A DNA stretch of 64,000 nucleotides from Nostocaceae cyanobacterium (GTDB lineage Bacteria > Cyanobacteriota > Cyanobacteriia > Cyanobacteriales > Nostocaceae). The notes below the pieces were generated by a model. It had not been told where the DNA came from. It did not search any database and saw nothing but the letters and a program-made list of their open reading frames with translations. Positions within the stretch are counted from its first letter, which is position 1. Each line of letters opens with the position of its first letter. This document shows, in pieces, positions 18,862 through 27,895 of the stretch. The stretch lies in the NCBI GenBank assembly GCA_030065825.1, contig JASJCY010000006.1, positions 1 to 64,000 on the forward strand. Reading direction: 5' to 3'. The position numbers and the translations under genes are program-made.

Positions 18862-18997
18862 ACTCACCCACCTTGAAATCAATTTCAAGGAACCAATAAA
18901 CCAAGTTTAGTGAAGTAGACTCAAGAAAATCTAGGTTATTTAGTCATCTTAAGATGACTTAGTTTGTGAGCAAGGAAATTAATTTCCTTGCGGGGTG
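18862..18997. repeat. Four-palindrome repeat, copy C
   Basis: A nearly full copy with the first dyad at 18871-18890, the AGTCATCTT dyad at about 18942-18959 and the last dyad at 18971-18990. It ends 16 bp beyond the 3' end of the NACHT-HEAT gene, so it could also act as its transcription end. The stretch 18262-19012 contains no gene otherwise. Confidence 0.85.
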
Positions 18998-19012
18998 AGG
19001 TTTTTGTGGTAA

Positions 19013-22000
19013 CTATTCCCTTCCCGGTGCTTCTAATTCTGCCAATTTTTTGTTCGCAAACTCCCGCACCTTCTTATCTGGGTCATGTTTGGCTCTATCC
19101 CGTAATAGTGGTAAAGTTTGGGGATGGGTGCGATATTGCTTGATAATTACCTCCAGTGCGATTCCCCGGGGGTTTTTTTTAAACGGATCGGAGTTACCTT
19201 CAAATGGGTCATAGATAGCGCAGTTGTAGAAAAAGTCAAACATTCCTGGTTCATTCTTCCATCCCTTTACTAATTCCTGCACCGCAGCACCTCGCACATA
19301 CTCATCTTCATCATCGGTAGCGCGTAGTTTGAGTATGGTTAAGGTATCAGGGTCGTCCTTCCATCCCTTTGCTAATTCCTGCACCGCAGCACCTCGTACA
19401 TACTCATCTTCATCATCGGTAGCGCGTAGTTTGAGAATGGTTAAAGTATCGGGGTCATGTTTAAATCTCCGTGCTAATTCCTGCACTACTGCACCTCGCA
19501 CAGTCGCATTATCAGAGGTAGCACATTGTTTGAGGAAAGGTAAAGTATCAGGTTCATCCTTCCATCCCCGTGCTAATTCCAGCGCTGCTGCACCTCGCAC
19601 AGTCGCATTATCAGAGGTAGCACATTGTTTGAGGAAAGGTAAAGTATCGGGTTCATCTTTCCATCCCTTTGCTAATTCCTGTACTGCTACAGGTCGCACA
19701 CTCGCATCATCAGAGATAGCACATTGTTTAAGGAAAGGTAAAGTATCGGGTTCATGCTTCCATCCCTTAGCTAACTCCTGCACCGCAGCACCTCGCACAT
19801 ACTCATGTTTATCATCGGTAGCGCGTTGTTTGATTATGGTAAAGGTATCAGGTTCATGCTTCCATCCCTTAGCTAACTCCTGCACCGCAGCACCTCGCAC
19901 ATACTCATGTTTATCATCGGTAGCGCGTTGTTTGATTATGGTTAAAGTATCTGCATCTTCCCTCCATCCCTTTGCTAATTCCTGTAGTGCTACAGGTCGC
20001 ACACTCGCATCATCAGAGGTAGCACATTGTTTGAGGAAAGGTAAAGTATCGGGTTCATGCTTCCATCCGTTTGCTAATTCCTGCACCGCAGCACGTCGCA
20101 CATACTGATGTTTATCATCGGTAGCGCGTTGTTTCAACCATAAAAATGTATTTCGATCATCTTTCCAAGTTGTAGCGACTGCTGTAACCGCTTGGGTAGG
20201 AATTTTGGAATCAAATGACAATCCTCGCATATTAACTGAAAAATAATAATCATAATTCAGATTATATTGAGTTAAATCTTTTAGCTGTTTAAGCAATTGA
20301 GTTGCAGTTAAACCAATTACTGAGCGATTTCTCACTTCTGCCAGACAATTCGCTGCTAAGAAAATGTTAGTAAACTTCTCTTCTTCTCCATCCAAACTCA
20401 TTAAATAATCAATCAGTTCACCAACAAATCTGGTATCAATCATCCCGGCAATCAACAGCAAGACTTCATGCCAAGATTCATCCTGCCAGTGCTTGCCAAA
20501 AACCTCTGTTTTCAGTTCTTCAATAGTAAGAGTTTTAAACTTTTCAAATTTGAGAACATAGTCCCAAGCACAGAAGTATTCTAAAAATGTCCGATGCACA
20601 AAAGCATAGTAATCTGCACCCAAAAAACATAACATAAAGTTGCGAGTTCGCAACTGATGAATCATCACCCTAGCAATTTCTCTGGGTTTATCAACTTCGA
20701 TGCTTTTTAAATAACCAGTCAAAATCTTTTCTAAATGACCAGCACTAATCAAATTACCAGCCAAACCTTTTTCACTGGTTTGCATATGATAGGCAACGTG
20801 ACGCAACATTGCCTGTTTATCTTTGTAATCAATGGTTTTTGGATCTAACCGTTTATCTTCTATTAAAGCCCGTTCTACATCCCATTGATGAAGCAGTACC
20901 CGCGATGCTTGATGATAAAGTTCTGGTCTATCTCTGGGCAATTCTTGGTTACGATTTAGAATTGCCATCATTGTCAGCAATAAGGGATTTCCAGCTAATT
21001 CTTGAATCGCTGAAGATGTATCAATTGCTCTTTGCAAACGCTCTTTTTTTATCTCTCTATCAATGGGATTATTAAAAGTTAATTGATGCCAGCGATAAAT
21101 AAAATCTTGAATTTGTTCTGTCTCTAAATCTTGCAACATAAAGTGACGAAATTCTGCATTTCGCAATCGTTGGGGTTTATAGCCAATGACGCGAGAAGTG
21201 ACAATTACCTGCACATCAGGATACTCATTTGTAAAGCGATGAATATCAGTAATTATATCCTCGCGCTTTGCCGAATCGAATACTTCATCTAAACCATCAA
21301 ACATCACCAAAGCCTTACCAGCTTTGAGTTGTTCGTGCAATTGATGTTGATTGAGATGATGGAGTGAACCAGGACTTTGATGACAAAATTCGAGAAAATT
21401 TTTGCAATGTCCTTCATTCTGATTCCGCATATAAGTACGTAGTTCAATCAGTAAAGGAATTGGCTGGGAAATCACATTATTTAAAGGTGATTCTGCCCAA
21501 TTTAATGCTAAATATTGCAATAAACTAGATTTCCCCGAACCAGGGTCACCTAATATCACTATATATTTATAACTTTGCTTGTCATTAACTATATCTAATA
21601 CTGAAGTAATTGGCTTTTCCAAATAAACCCGTTTGTAGCTTTCTAATTCTTCAGCTTGTAGTTCAATTTCCCCTTCTATTTCGTTACTTTCTCGCAGTCG
21701 TCTGAGATGTTCTTTAGGAATTTCATGAATTTGTGGCAAGACTTCATGGACTTCCCGCACATTTTGAGCAATAAATATTCTCCATAACTTGAGTTCGTTA
21801 TAAGCATAACCGCTAGTATCTAAACTATCTAATCGCAGGTTACCATAGCATTCTTGAATTGCTTCTTGATATTTCTCTAAATCAAACTCAGGAATAATTC
21901 CTGCTGTCTCTTTGGTAGCTTCCGCAATCATTCCCATATTTTTGGAATCAAGTATATTGCTTAAACTATCGGTATCCCTGATAATTTCTTCAACTTTGAC

Positions 22001-22468
22001 GATATATTTCTTCCCCAGTCTTCTCCAATTAAAATCATCTGGAAGAGGTAACAAATCTAATTCATACCAAATTTGTTCTAATCTCTTCGTATCTAAAATT
22101 TTAGATTTCTGTTTTAATAGACTATTAAAAACACTACCCAAAATCTCTTTAACATTTTTATTATCCAAAAACTTCTTTAAAGGCTGATTATATTCTTCGA
22201 TTTCTGTTTCTGATAAACCACTATCTTCTAAATCATTTTGTACCAATTCTAGAAATTCCTTAACAGCCTTACCCGCAGCAATTTGAATATCATCTTTTCC
22301 TAGGGATTGTAACAACTGACTAGGAATACCTTTTAATACATCTTTTAATACATCTTTTGCTAAATCCTTAGCTAAATCTTGAGCAAATTGTTGCATCACT
22401 GGTTGAAACAGAAACCTAGCAGTAGTACTAACTCCCCACGCTATCAACAAATCATCTATTACTAGCAT
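19013..22468 (-). CDS. NACHT-type STAND NTPase with C-terminal HEAT repeats
   Basis: The 1151-residue protein has an N-terminal helical domain (about 1-280; begins with a hydrophobic LLIAWGVSTTARFLFQPV segment). A NACHT NTPase domain follows, with Walker A GDPGSGKSS from residue 307 and Walker B ALVMFDGLDEV. Beyond the winged-helix region (about 600-680) is a HEAT-like array from about 760 to 1140. Much of the array consists of near-identical 33-residue units (PDTLPFLKQCATSD and VRGAAVQELAKGWK). NACHT STAND proteins act as signal-sensing switches, many in phage defence. The target and effector are not obvious here. A 16-bp palindrome lies 46 bp upstream. Confidence 0.88.
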   Translation of the reverse strand: MLVIDDLLIAWGVSTTARFLFQPVMQQFAQDLAKDLAKDVLKDVLKGIPSQLLQSLGKDDIQIAAGKAVKEFLELVQNDLEDSGLSETEIEEYNQPLKKFLDNKNVKEILGSVFNSLLKQKSKILDTKRLEQIWYELDLLPLPDDFNWRRLGKKYIVKVEEIIRDTDSLSNILDSKNMGMIAEATKETAGIIPEFDLEKYQEAIQECYGNLRLDSLDTSGYAYNELKLWRIFIAQNVREVHEVLPQIHEIPKEHLRRLRESNEIEGEIELQAEELESYKRVYLEKPITSVLDIVNDKQSYKYIVILGDPGSGKSSLLQYLALNWAESPLNNVISQPIPLLIELRTYMRNQNEGHCKNFLEFCHQSPGSLHHLNQHQLHEQLKAGKALVMFDGLDEVFDSAKREDIITDIHRFTNEYPDVQVIVTSRVIGYKPQRLRNAEFRHFMLQDLETEQIQDFIYRWHQLTFNNPIDREIKKERLQRAIDTSSAIQELAGNPLLLTMMAILNRNQELPRDRPELYHQASRVLLHQWDVERALIEDKRLDPKTIDYKDKQAMLRHVAYHMQTSEKGLAGNLISAGHLEKILTGYLKSIEVDKPREIARVMIHQLRTRNFMLCFLGADYYAFVHRTFLEYFCAWDYVLKFEKFKTLTIEELKTEVFGKHWQDESWHEVLLLIAGMIDTRFVGELIDYLMSLDGEEEKFTNIFLAANCLAEVRNRSVIGLTATQLLKQLKDLTQYNLNYDYYFSVNMRGLSFDSKIPTQAVTAVATTWKDDRNTFLWLKQRATDDKHQYVRRAAVQELANGWKHEPDTLPFLKQCATSDDASVRPVALQELAKGWREDADTLTIIKQRATDDKHEYVRGAAVQELAKGWKHEPDTFTIIKQRATDDKHEYVRGAAVQELAKGWKHEPDTLPFLKQCAISDDASVRPVAVQELAKGWKDEPDTLPFLKQCATSDNATVRGAAALELARGWKDEPDTLPFLKQCATSDNATVRGAVVQELARRFKHDPDTLTILKLRATDDEDEYVRGAAVQELAKGWKDDPDTLTILKLRATDDEDEYVRGAAVQELVKGWKNEPGMFDFFYNCAIYDPFEGNSDPFKKNPRGIALEVIIKQYRTHPQTLPLLRDRAKHDPDKKVREFANKKLAELEAPGRE
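19250..20110 (-). repeat. 99-bp intragenic tandem repeats in the HEAT region
   Basis: Roughly nine 99-bp units encode 33-residue HEAT units. They exist in two interleaved sequence types (TIIKQRATDDKHEYVRG and PFLKQCATSDDASVRP). Near identity of neighbouring units at DNA level points to recent duplication or conversion. The antisense frame stays open across the array (19329-20108) but is a shadow. Confidence 0.85.
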
Positions 22469-22513
22469 AATTTTTATATCTATTTTTTACCTAGATTATA
22501 ACGAGTTTATCAG

Positions 22514-22529
22514 TATTTTCGCGAAAATA
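22514..22529. promoter_or_regulatory. Perfect 16-bp palindrome upstream of the NACHT gene (possible operator)
   Basis: TATTTTCGCGAAAATA is a perfect dyad centred 54 bp upstream of the NACHT start codon. Its position fits an operator or a promoter-proximal regulator site. No regulator gene lies next to it, so the role is inference. Confidence 0.4.
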
Positions 22530-22739
22530 TCGGTTTGACAAAAATGAAAATATACATAGCATTCTTATTTTATCTGTAAAAATTCTGTCCAGAACCCCAA
22601 CTTTTTTAAGAAGTCGGGGTTCTCAATTTTTACAAATGATTTAGGATTGCTATAGTTGAAAATACGGTTTATGTAAATCAGAAGTTTCTTCCCTGGAATA
22701 CAAGAACCCCATCCGCATTAACATACATCTTCCCGTTAG

Positions 22740-22951
22740 AGGATGTTTGGAAAGTCTAAAAGCTTACTTAAAACCTCTCTCCATAGACGCGTTAGCGTAG
22801 CTTTCTCGTAGAGTAGCGGCTTCTCGTAGAGTACCTCTCTCCTACTAGGAGAGAGGCTTTGAAACCCCCATTCCCTTGTAGGGAAGGGGGGATAGGGGGG
22901 TTAGGTTTGGGAGGTTTTAATGTTAATAACAATACTTTTCAAACATCCTCT
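22740..22951. mobile_element. TA-flanked MITE-like element, long copy
   Basis: The 212-bp element has ends GAGGATGTTTGGAAAGTCT and (right, reverse complement) AAGAGGATGTTTGAAAAGT. TA lies on both sides (22738-22739 and 22952-22953), as expected for IS630/Tc1-type insertion. Its interior contains repeated TCTCGTAGAGTA pieces and GGGGGGATAGGGGGGTTAGG. It is related to the copy at 28658-28787. The remaining gap (22530-22737, 22954-23188) holds a hairpin around AGTCGGGGTTCT (22589-22625), an AAACCGGGTTT-type repeat (about 22978-23050) and no gene. Confidence 0.7.
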
Positions 22952-23188
22952 TAGAAAGGGAGTCTCGTACAGTTCCGAGAAACCGGGTTTCTTCTCAAGG
23001 AAGTACGAAAATTGTGGATATTTTACCCAAAAAAACCTGGTTTTTAGCCTCACCTTGGGGAGGGGTGTATTCTACCTAGTTTCAATCCGCTATAACTCAC
23101 CCATACCAAAATCAAAAGGTTGAATAAAATCTCAACTTACACGGGAACAATAAGGAGGTAACAATAATATCAGGGAAATTCTTAACAT

Positions 23189-25582
23189 ATGCCACAAGTA
23201 AAAATTATTCGTGCAGCACTACGGGAAATACAGAAATTGCCATATCAAACTTCGGAAATAGTTTATCAAATTCTACGTAGTTTGAGTCAAGGAAATGATA
23301 CAAACACTCAACATCTCACAGGATATGAACATCTCCGCAGAACTAGAAAGGGTGATGTACGTGTTATTTGGAAAAAAGATAGCAATGATATTTTAATTAT
23401 TAAAGTTGGACATCGAAGAGATGTTTATCGTGGTGAATTGAGAAAAATTGATGTGGATAATTACGAATTTATTACAGAGGTATTTAATGAAGAGATTGCT
23501 CATGAAGAACAACTACAAAAAAGAGAACTACTAAATCCTCAAGGCAAAGAATTAGCTGAAAATCCCGCTTACTATTGGAATTTTGAAACAGATTTTGACT
23601 GGTACAAATTTGTATATAACAGTTATCGTTATTCTCCAATCTTGACCAATTACCAGAGAAATGAATTAAAACCTCTCTTATCTAATGAAAACATCTATTT
23701 AGAAAATGAAAATAGACATTTTACCATTGTGCAAAGCGCACCAGGAACTGGTAAAACTGTCTGTGCAACTTTATTTGCTTGTGAAAAATATCGAGAATTT
23801 TGGAACACAATGTTAATTGTGCCAGAAGAACTACGCCAAGATATTTCAGCATATTCTGAAGTTAAACAGCTATTAAATCAGGATAATTTCTGGTTAGGTA
23901 CTTTTAGACAATGGCTGAGTAAAATCGCTCCCGAACTCCACAATAATTTAGCTACCGCAGAACAGGAATTTCAAGCTTTAAAAGATGCTGGATTATGGAG
24001 TAGACGCAAAATTGAAATTAACAAGACAGATGTTTTACTTTATCAAAGTTTTGTACTTGATAAAGAAGAAAACTCCAGACACCGTAAAAATCCTCTATTT
24101 CAATATTTTAAAGAGCGGATTACAAAACTTGAAGAAAGAATTAAACCCCAGGATTTTTTAAAAAAATTATCTGCAAAAAAATGTCGTTTGCAAATTGCTC
24201 AAAAACTAAAACAAAATCCACCACCATTTCCTGCAAATAGTAAAAAAACGATTTTAATAATAGATGAAGCACAAGATTATTTACTTAGTGAGTTACAAGC
24301 ACTAATAACAATCTGTCAAGAATGGTCACTTAATCATCATCCGACTTATTTGTGGTTATTGGGAGATTTAAATCAAAGAATTGAACCGACAAATTTCTTC
24401 TGGACTGGACTAGATATAAATCAGAGACCTATAGAACTAAAGATAAATTATAGAAACTCATATCATATTTTGAAGTTTGCTAATAATTTCTTACAAATAG
24501 CACAAAAAATTACTTCCGAACTCAAGGGTAAAACCTTACCACAACCTCCAAATCCAGAAGATGCATTTGAAATTGGTGAACCAGTCCGGTTATTAAAGTT
24601 TTCAACTCAACAAGAAGCAAATAATTTTTTACATGAATTAGCCAATCAAGCGGAAGATACCGAAAATCAGCGTTATTTATTGCGTAATTTAGCTAATGCT
24701 GTCAAAGTTCTCACAAATAATAATCATGAGGAATTTAATCAATATGAAAACTTATTAATTCTCAATGCAGAAAAAGCCAAGGGTAGAGAATTTGAAGCTT
24801 GTGTTGCTTTCTGTCTATTTGCAGGAACAAATGAACATGAACCAACATTACAAGAAAGTTTTCAATGGTATACTTTGCTGACTCGTGCTCGTTCCCGGTT
24901 ACTAGTAGTGGTAACTGAAGATGAATTAAAAAGACTAGCACAGATAAAACAGAGTCACAATTACTTTGCAGAATGTGAAGAAGTTAATGTTGAAACAGCT
25001 AAAAATTGGATTCTAGAATTAGCAAGTGATGTAGATTTAAGTCAAATTACATCTGATGTCAAAGAACGTTTATTACAGCGTTGTCAAACAGATAGAGGAA
25101 TTTTATTATATTGGGATACTTACTTAGCTTTAGAATTAGCAAGACTCACAGAAAACGAAATTTATCAATGGGAACAAGAAGCCATCAAACTGCTAAAAAC
25201 ACATTCCCTAGAAGATTTAAATGCCGAAATTCAACAACCTATCCAAGATATTTCTTTACGTTGTTTATTACTCAGATCAATCGATAAATCTTGGCAAGCA
25301 GTTGCCGAAATTCGTAAGTCTGAGTTAAAAAAGAATAATTTACCAGCATATCAACGTTTGTTATCAAATATTGCTCAAGATTTAGAAAATAAACAATTAC
25401 CTTATGAAGCAGCAAGAGTAAGAACTTTTTTGGATGATGAATATCCCCCACAAAATCTTCCTTTTTGGGATGAAGTTAATCATCCAGAAAATTCATCCCA
25501 ACCTTTAGTTACACTGCTATGTCAAGGTTTTATATCTCGGATTGATAATTTAATTGCAGCAAGGAGAAGCAACAATGACTAG
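23189..25582 (+). CDS. RelE/ParE-like toxin domain fused to SF1 (UvrD/Rep-like) helicase
   Basis: The 797-residue protein opens with a RelE-like domain (about 1-85): LTGYEHLRRTRKGDVRVIWKK and ILIIKVGHRRDVY are the family's central and C-terminal strands. An SF1 helicase follows, with Walker A APGTGKT (184-190), Walker B ILIIDEAQD (355-363), motif III WLLGDLNQR (389-397), motif IV YRNS (421-424), motif V KGREFEAC (531-538) and motif VI LLTRARSRL (563-571). A long C-terminal helical region has no recognised domain. Its stop overlaps the start of the coiled-coil gene by 8 bp. I do not know a named system with this fusion; an antiphage or toxin-type role is inference. Confidence 0.85.
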   Translation: MPQVKIIRAALREIQKLPYQTSEIVYQILRSLSQGNDTNTQHLTGYEHLRRTRKGDVRVIWKKDSNDILIIKVGHRRDVYRGELRKIDVDNYEFITEVFNEEIAHEEQLQKRELLNPQGKELAENPAYYWNFETDFDWYKFVYNSYRYSPILTNYQRNELKPLLSNENIYLENENRHFTIVQSAPGTGKTVCATLFACEKYREFWNTMLIVPEELRQDISAYSEVKQLLNQDNFWLGTFRQWLSKIAPELHNNLATAEQEFQALKDAGLWSRRKIEINKTDVLLYQSFVLDKEENSRHRKNPLFQYFKERITKLEERIKPQDFLKKLSAKKCRLQIAQKLKQNPPPFPANSKKTILIIDEAQDYLLSELQALITICQEWSLNHHPTYLWLLGDLNQRIEPTNFFWTGLDINQRPIELKINYRNSYHILKFANNFLQIAQKITSELKGKTLPQPPNPEDAFEIGEPVRLLKFSTQQEANNFLHELANQAEDTENQRYLLRNLANAVKVLTNNNHEEFNQYENLLILNAEKAKGREFEACVAFCLFAGTNEHEPTLQESFQWYTLLTRARSRLLVVVTEDELKRLAQIKQSHNYFAECEEVNVETAKNWILELASDVDLSQITSDVKERLLQRCQTDRGILLYWDTYLALELARLTENEIYQWEQEAIKLLKTHSLEDLNAEIQQPIQDISLRCLLLRSIDKSWQAVAEIRKSELKKNNLPAYQRLLSNIAQDLENKQLPYEAARVRTFLDDEYPPQNLPFWDEVNHPENSSQPLVTLLCQGFISRIDNLIAARRSNND

Positions 25583-26435
25583 TTACACAGATGAGCAAAT
25601 TGCCCAAGATTTACAACAACTTTGGAAAACAATTCAACAAGGAGTAGAAATTGCTGATGATGTTTTAACGCAGGCTAAACAAGAACGTCAACGAGTAGAA
25701 AAATGTGTCAAAGAAAATCATCAATCATTTACAGAAATAGAAGCATCTTTGGCATATGTAAATAAACAGTTTCAAGAAACACAAGCTACTATCAATCAAT
25801 GGCAATTAGGCATTAATAATGTGCAACTCGTTTGTCAACAGTTACAATCAGGACTTGAAAATGTTCAGCAACTGCGCCAAGAATTACAGTCTGATATTGA
25901 AAACGTTAAACAACTGCGCCAAGAATTACAGTCTGATATTGAAAACGTTAAACAACTGCGCCAAGAATTCCACTCAGAGATACAAAACTACCAAAAACAA
26001 CTATCAATAAATACACCAGAAATACAATTCCCAAATCATCAAGGTTGCGAAAACTGCCATGAAACTCAAAACAAAATCAAATTATTGGAACAAAAATCTC
26101 AAGAGATGATTCCAATTCGTGATAACTTACGAAAAGTAGAAGAAAAAGTACAATTATTAGAACAAAAATCTCAAGAAATTATCGCAGTTCGCCATCATTC
26201 AGAAACAGTAGAAAAAAGAGTTGAATTATTAGAACAAAAGTCTGAGGAAATAGTCAGAGTTAGCCTCGATTTAAGAGAAGTACAAGAAAAAGTAGATTCA
26301 TTAGCACAAAAATCTGGGGAAATTGATAGAGTTAGCTATTTTTTAAGAGAAGTAAAACAACAAATTCAATGTTTGGAACAACGGGTTGCTAATATACCCA
26401 TAGCCATTGCTTTGCAAAGAGGTAGTTGCACTTAA
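25575..26435 (+). CDS. Coiled-coil protein coupled to the RelE-helicase fusion
   Basis: The 286-residue, almost wholly helical protein has two repeat zones. About 75-145 holds 14-residue repeats (LQSDIENVKQLRQE). About 170-270 holds LLEQKSQE units at a period near 28. Between them lies a GCENCHETQ segment with a CxxC(H) motif. AAGGAGA (25561-25567) precedes the ATG at 25575, which overlaps the helicase stop codon, so translation is coupled. There is no signal peptide or TM, so it is cytoplasmic. It is probably a structural or regulatory partner of the helicase. Confidence 0.82.
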   Translation: MTSYTDEQIAQDLQQLWKTIQQGVEIADDVLTQAKQERQRVEKCVKENHQSFTEIEASLAYVNKQFQETQATINQWQLGINNVQLVCQQLQSGLENVQQLRQELQSDIENVKQLRQELQSDIENVKQLRQEFHSEIQNYQKQLSINTPEIQFPNHQGCENCHETQNKIKLLEQKSQEMIPIRDNLRKVEEKVQLLEQKSQEIIAVRHHSETVEKRVELLEQKSEEIVRVSLDLREVQEKVDSLAQKSGEIDRVSYFLREVKQQIQCLEQRVANIPIAIALQRGSCT

Positions 26436-26458
26436 GAAAACAGAGTGTGGAATACCGT

Positions 26459-26767
26459 CTACTTTTGGGGAAATTTCCGTACTTGATATTCCGAAAATTC
26501 CACCATTTCATACTTAAATCCCAAAGACTGGTCAAATTCTTCTGCAATTGCATCCAATTCTATTTGGGGAATAGCCTTCCATTGTTCGCGATTTGCCCAA
26601 TGTACCAGCATTATTACTTCTTTGGGGTCATTGGGGTTAATCCACACTTCCTTACCCAGAAAACCCGGATATTTAGCCAGTGCAGTTGTCCAAACCTCGG
26701 CATCCTTCTGGATAAATATTTCCCGTTGTTCAGGAGGGATTTTAAACTTAAGTAATTCAATCACCAT
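26459..26767 (-). CDS. TIGR03792-like small protein (dimeric alpha/beta barrel type)
   Basis: The 102-residue protein starts MVIELLKFKIPPEQREIFIQKD and contains PGFLGKEVWINPNDPKEVIMLVHWA, the pattern of the cyanobacterial TIGR03792 family, which resembles antibiotic-biosynthesis monooxygenase (ABM) folds. Function is unknown. It is convergent with the coiled-coil gene, with 23 bp between them. Confidence 0.8.
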   Translation of the reverse strand: MVIELLKFKIPPEQREIFIQKDAEVWTTALAKYPGFLGKEVWINPNDPKEVIMLVHWANREQWKAIPQIELDAIAEEFDQSLGFKYEMVEFSEYQVRKFPQK

Positions 26768-26904
26768 GCGTTTTCATTCCCCGTATGACTTTGCGACAAT
26801 GAAGTTAGGAGTAAGTTAGAGTAACTAAGTTTCTAGCATAGCCTAATCGGCTACACTCACAAATAAGAGATGGCTGATTTGAAAATAATCATAAGGAAGG
26901 CAGT

Positions 26905-27228
26905 ATGAATAACAACAACTGGATGGAACAGTTATTAATGCTCGGTATTGGTACAACATCCTTAATGGCTGAAAAACTCAAGGAAGCAAGCGAACAATTG
27001 GTAAAAGATGGGAAACTCAACCCCGAACAAGCTAAAGCCGTTATGGATGATATGGTAGAACAATTAAAGTCTGAGCAGGGGAACTGGGAAACCCAAATGC
27101 AACGACAAATGCGCAATATGATGCAAGATTTAGGGGTAGCACGTCAAAATGAGGTGGACGAACTGCGGGGTAGAATCGACCGTTTAGAACGTCAAGTACG
27201 GGATTTAGAAAATAAACTATGGCGTTAG
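26905..27228 (+). CDS. Phasin-like helical protein
   Basis: The 107-residue helical protein (LKEASEQLVKDGKLNPEQAKAVMDDMVEQLK, then a C-terminal coiled coil RGRIDRLERQVRDLENKL) matches the small proteins annotated as phasin family in cyanobacteria. The link to polyhydroxyalkanoate granules is only by annotation habit, so helical coiled-coil protein of unknown role is equally fair. An AAGGAAGG element at 26892 precedes the ATG at a normal distance. Confidence 0.75.
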   Translation: MNNNNWMEQLLMLGIGTTSLMAEKLKEASEQLVKDGKLNPEQAKAVMDDMVEQLKSEQGNWETQMQRQMRNMMQDLGVARQNEVDELRGRIDRLERQVRDLENKLWR

Positions 27229-27305
27229 GGTGCGCTTTGTGATTTACACTAAGTTTTGTCCTACAGGTAATTTTTCTATCCATACCAGTTAAGGGAGGAC
27301 AGATT

Positions 27306-27833
27306 TTGAAAGCGATTTTACTCAGCGTGGGTTTCATGCTGGTTTGTGTAGTAGTTTTGGTTATAGCGCAAATTAACGGTGGTAAACAAGATACTCCCGT
27401 CACAGCACAAGTTACCGAAACTACCCCAGCACCCACAACTGTCAGCGACAACAACACCCTAATTGCGAGCAAAGAAAAAATGTCTGATGCTAATGTCATC
27501 ACCACTGATTCGGGACTTAAGTATGAAGTTCTCAAAGAGGGAGATGGTGCGACTCCTACACCGGGACAAAACGTGACTGTTCACTACACCGGAACCCTAG
27601 AAGATGGAACTAAATTTGATAGTTCTCGCGATCGCGGACGTCCTTTTAGTTTCAAAATTGGTGTCGGACAAGTAATCAAAGGTTGGGATGAAGGAGTCGG
27701 TACTATGAAAGTAGGAGAACGTCGTAAACTCATCATTCCTTCTGAGTTGGGTTACGGTTCCCGTGGTGCTGGTGGTGTAATTCCCCCCAATGCTACCCTC
27801 ATTTTTGATGTGGAATTGTTGAAGATTGGCTAA
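27306..27833 (+). CDS. FKBP-type peptidyl-prolyl cis-trans isomerase
   Basis: The 175-residue protein has an N-terminal hydrophobic segment (about 5-22) that anchors or exports it, a low-complexity Thr/Ala/Val linker and a C-terminal FKBP domain ([50 protein letters not shown]). It acts on prolyl bonds in exported or membrane proteins. The start is TTG, supported by GGGAGG about 8 bp upstream (27293-27298). An internal ATG at 27336 would cut into the hydrophobic segment. Confidence 0.9.
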   Translation: MKAILLSVGFMLVCVVVLVIAQINGGKQDTPVTAQVTETTPAPTTVSDNNTLIASKEKMSDANVITTDSGLKYEVLKEGDGATPTPGQNVTVHYTGTLEDGTKFDSSRDRGRPFSFKIGVGQVIKGWDEGVGTMKVGERRKLIIPSELGYGSRGAGGVIPPNATLIFDVELLKIG

Positions 27834-27843
27834 TTGTTATTTG

Positions 27844-27881
27844 TTATTGGTTATTAGTTAGTCACAACTAATAACCAATAA
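27844..27881. terminator. Long AT-rich hairpin after the FKBP gene
   Basis: TTATTGGTTATTAGTT pairs perfectly with AACTAATAACCAATAA (16-bp stem, 6-nt loop). It lies between convergent genes and could end transcription from both. The stem has few G-C pairs and no strong T-run, so an intrinsic terminator is only possible. Confidence 0.45.
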
Positions 27882-27895
27882 TTTATTAATTGCTC

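Noticed and set aside
19329..20108. 259-codon plus-strand ORF
   Set aside because: It is the antisense shadow of the 99-bp repeats in the NACHT-HEAT gene.
25819..26010. Out-of-frame repeat ORF inside the coiled-coil gene
   Set aside because: It is a shadow created by the 42-bp internal repeat of the coiled-coil gene.
26070..26090. CxxCH in the coiled-coil protein as a haem-binding site
   Set aside because: The protein has no signal peptide and is a cytoplasmic helical repeat. A single CxxCH is weak evidence.
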